From: Roseateles_B sp041912595
Lineage (GTDB): Bacteria; Pseudomonadota; Gammaproteobacteria; Burkholderiales; Burkholderiaceae_C
Direction: 5' to 3'
DNA length: 64,000 nucleotides
Assembly (NCBI GenBank): GCA_041912595.1
Contig: JAYRMR010000028.1
Coordinates: 1 to 64,000, forward strand
Numbering within the stretch: the first letter of the stretch is position 1; each line of letters opens with the position of its first letter. The notes under the pieces are model-generated. The model saw only the letters and a list, made by a program, of their open reading frames with translations. It did no database searches and had not been told where the DNA came from. Shown here piece by piece: positions 62,843 to 64,000 of this stretch. Both the position numbers and the translations under genes were made by a program.

Positions 62843-64000
62843 CTAGGCCCCGCCGGACTGCAGCCGCCGGTACAGCGTCTGCCGTGCGATGCCCAGCTGC
62901 CGCGCGGCCGCCGAGACATTGCCGCGCGTGTTTTCCAGCGCCTGGGCAATGGCCTGCTGGGACAGCTCGCGCAGGTTCTGCGCGGGCCGTGCCGGCGCGC
63001 GGGCCCGCTGCTGCTGCAGCTGCGCGAGGAGGTCGTCCGGCAGGTGCGCCCAGCCGATGCGGCTGTCCTGCGACGCCAGCAGGGCCACGGCCGTGCGCAG
63101 CACCTGGTGGAGCTGGCGTAGATTGCCGGGCCAGTCGTGCGCGCGCAGGGCCTCGCGCAGGTCGGGCTCGAGGTCGAGGCCCTGGTCCGGCGCCAGGGAC
63201 TCGAGGAGGCGGTCCACCAGCGCATCGAGGTCCGTGCGCTCGCGCAGCGGCGGCAGCTGCAGGGCCAGGCCGTTGATGCGGTAGAAGAGATCGGCCCGGA
63301 AGCGCCCCTCGCTCACGGCCTGAGCCAGCGACTGATGCGTGGCGCACAGCAGCTGCACATCGAGGGCCACCGGCGCCCCGCCGCCCAGCGGCTGCACCTC
63401 GCGCTCCTGCAGCACGCGCAGGAGGCGGGTCTGCAGGGCAATGGGCATGTCGCCGATCTCGTCGAGGAAGAGCGTGCCGCCCTGGGCCTCGCGCAGGCGC
63501 CCGGGCGAGCCCTGGCTGCGCGCGCCGGTGAAGGCGCCCGACGCGTAGCCGAAGAGCTCGGACTCGATCAGCGGCTCCGGCAGCGCCGCGCAGTTGAGCG
63601 CGACGAAGGGCTTGCCGCGGCGGGCGCTCACCTCGTGCAGGGCCTTGGCGAAGAGCTCCTTGCCCACGCCCGACTCGCCGAGGATCAGCAGCGGGATGTC
63701 CTTGCCCAGCACGCGCCGGGCCTTGTCGGCGGCGGCGCGCCAGCGCAGGTCCCCGCTGTCGAGGCGCTGCAGGGCATCCGCACGGACGGGCTCCGGCGCC
63801 GCCGGCCGGGCGGGCGCCGCGGCGCCCATCGAGACGACGGTCGGGCCTCGCCCCTGCAGCTGCCCGAAGAAGGCCTCGCCCCGCTGCGAGCGCAGCAGCA
63901 GCGGCCGCCCGCCGGACTGGCGCAGGCTGCCCAGCCAGGCCTGCAGCCCGCGCTCGAAGAGCTGGGACCACGCGCAGCGCTGCAGGTCCGACGGCCCGAG
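62843..64000 (-). CDS. Sigma-54-dependent Fis-family activator, C-terminal part (runs off the window)
   Basis: 386 codons visible; the frame stays open to 64000, so the N-terminus is outside. The AAA+ core has LLILGESGVGKELFAKALHE (Walker A), GAFTGARSQG (sigma-54 contact loop) and GGTLFLDEIGDMP (Walker B). A C-terminal Fis HTH ends the protein (GNVSAAARQLGIARQTLYRR). The visible upstream segment (LFERGLQAWLGSLRQSGGRP) is like AcoR-type regulators. It lies 54 bases upstream of adhC on the same strand and may regulate adhC-fghA, though I found no -24/-12 promoter there. Confidence 0.92.
   Translation of the reverse strand, partial: LGPSDLQRCAWSQLFERGLQAWLGSLRQSGGRPLLLRSQRGEAFFGQLQGRGPTVVSMGAAAPARPAAPEPVRADALQRLDSGDLRWRAAADKARRVLGKDIPLLILGESGVGKELFAKALHEVSARRGKPFVALNCAALPEPLIESELFGYASGAFTGARSQGSPGRLREAQGGTLFLDEIGDMPIALQTRLLRVLQEREVQPLGGGAPVALDVQLLCATHQSLAQAVSEGRFRADLFYRINGLALQLPPLRERTDLDALVDRLLESLAPDQGLDLEPDLREALRAHDWPGNLRQLHQVLRTAVALLASQDSRIGWAHLPDDLLAQLQQQRARAPARPAQNLRELSQQAIAQALENTRGNVSAAARQLGIARQTLYRRLQSGGA

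Overview
The window reads as a chromosome segment of a high-G+C betaproteobacterium of the order Burkholderiales, probably in the Rubrivivax/Leptothrix/Roseateles/Ideonella neighbourhood. The evidence is a PhaM-type polyhydroxybutyrate granule protein, a DUF3567 protein, a two-gene methionine synthase with an SAH riboswitch, glcDEF with a lactate/glycolate permease, an adhC-fghA pair, and the GspEFG/GspD-like cluster that some annotation systems call 'predicted secretion system X'. No rRNA, tRNA or CRISPR array was seen. Genus assignment is inference from gene content, not from a search.

Left third (1-21006), accessory and almost all on the minus strand. From right to left: (a) the end of a Tn7-like transposon whose last base lies inside comM (yifB), with a tightly overlapping operon tnsA-tnsB-tnsC(tniB)-tniQ-zinc-ribbon gene (20895 to 14949); (b) an orphan MbcA/ParS/Xre-type antitoxin-like gene and a truncated IS3-family element; (c) a ten-gene type II secretion-like operon (13174 to 3892) with a major pseudopilin, platform protein, ATPase, assembly proteins, lipoprotein secretin and three further pseudopilins; (d) two secreted RHS/YD-repeat genes, the first with an N-terminus that looks like a filamentous-phage coat protein fused to a cysteine-rich secreted domain, the second running off the window. 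The 5' half of comM and the left transposon end are not in the window, so either the secretion and RHS clusters are cargo of a very large Tn7-like island, or the locus was rearranged.

Right two thirds (21007-64000), mostly ordinary chromosome with visibly higher G+C: the 3' remnant of comM; an oxidoreductase; a lipid-anchored SPFH protein; a glycine-zipper protein; the split methionine synthase (metH B12 half under an SAH riboswitch, homocysteine-transferase half in a separate operon); a degenerate HD-GYP protein; a FAH-hydrolase/nucleoside hydrolase/PNPOx operon; DUF3108, DUF3567 and a tandem AAA+ ATPase; a DUF2339-DUF3999 pair; a solitary infA paralogue; an aspartic protease/TraB pair; phaM; a LysR regulator; glycolate uptake and oxidation (permease, glcD, glcE, glcF); a CPBP protease; small membrane proteins; a lipoprotein phosphatase; and glutathione-dependent formaldehyde oxidation (adhC, fghA) beside a sigma-54 activator.

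One signal cuts across these regions: a 13-14 base word, GGGTCAGGTCTTGC, occurs exactly seven times (six full length, one lacking the first G), always on the top strand, inside genes of either orientation and in one intergenic region. Its frequency is far above chance and no annotated feature explains it.
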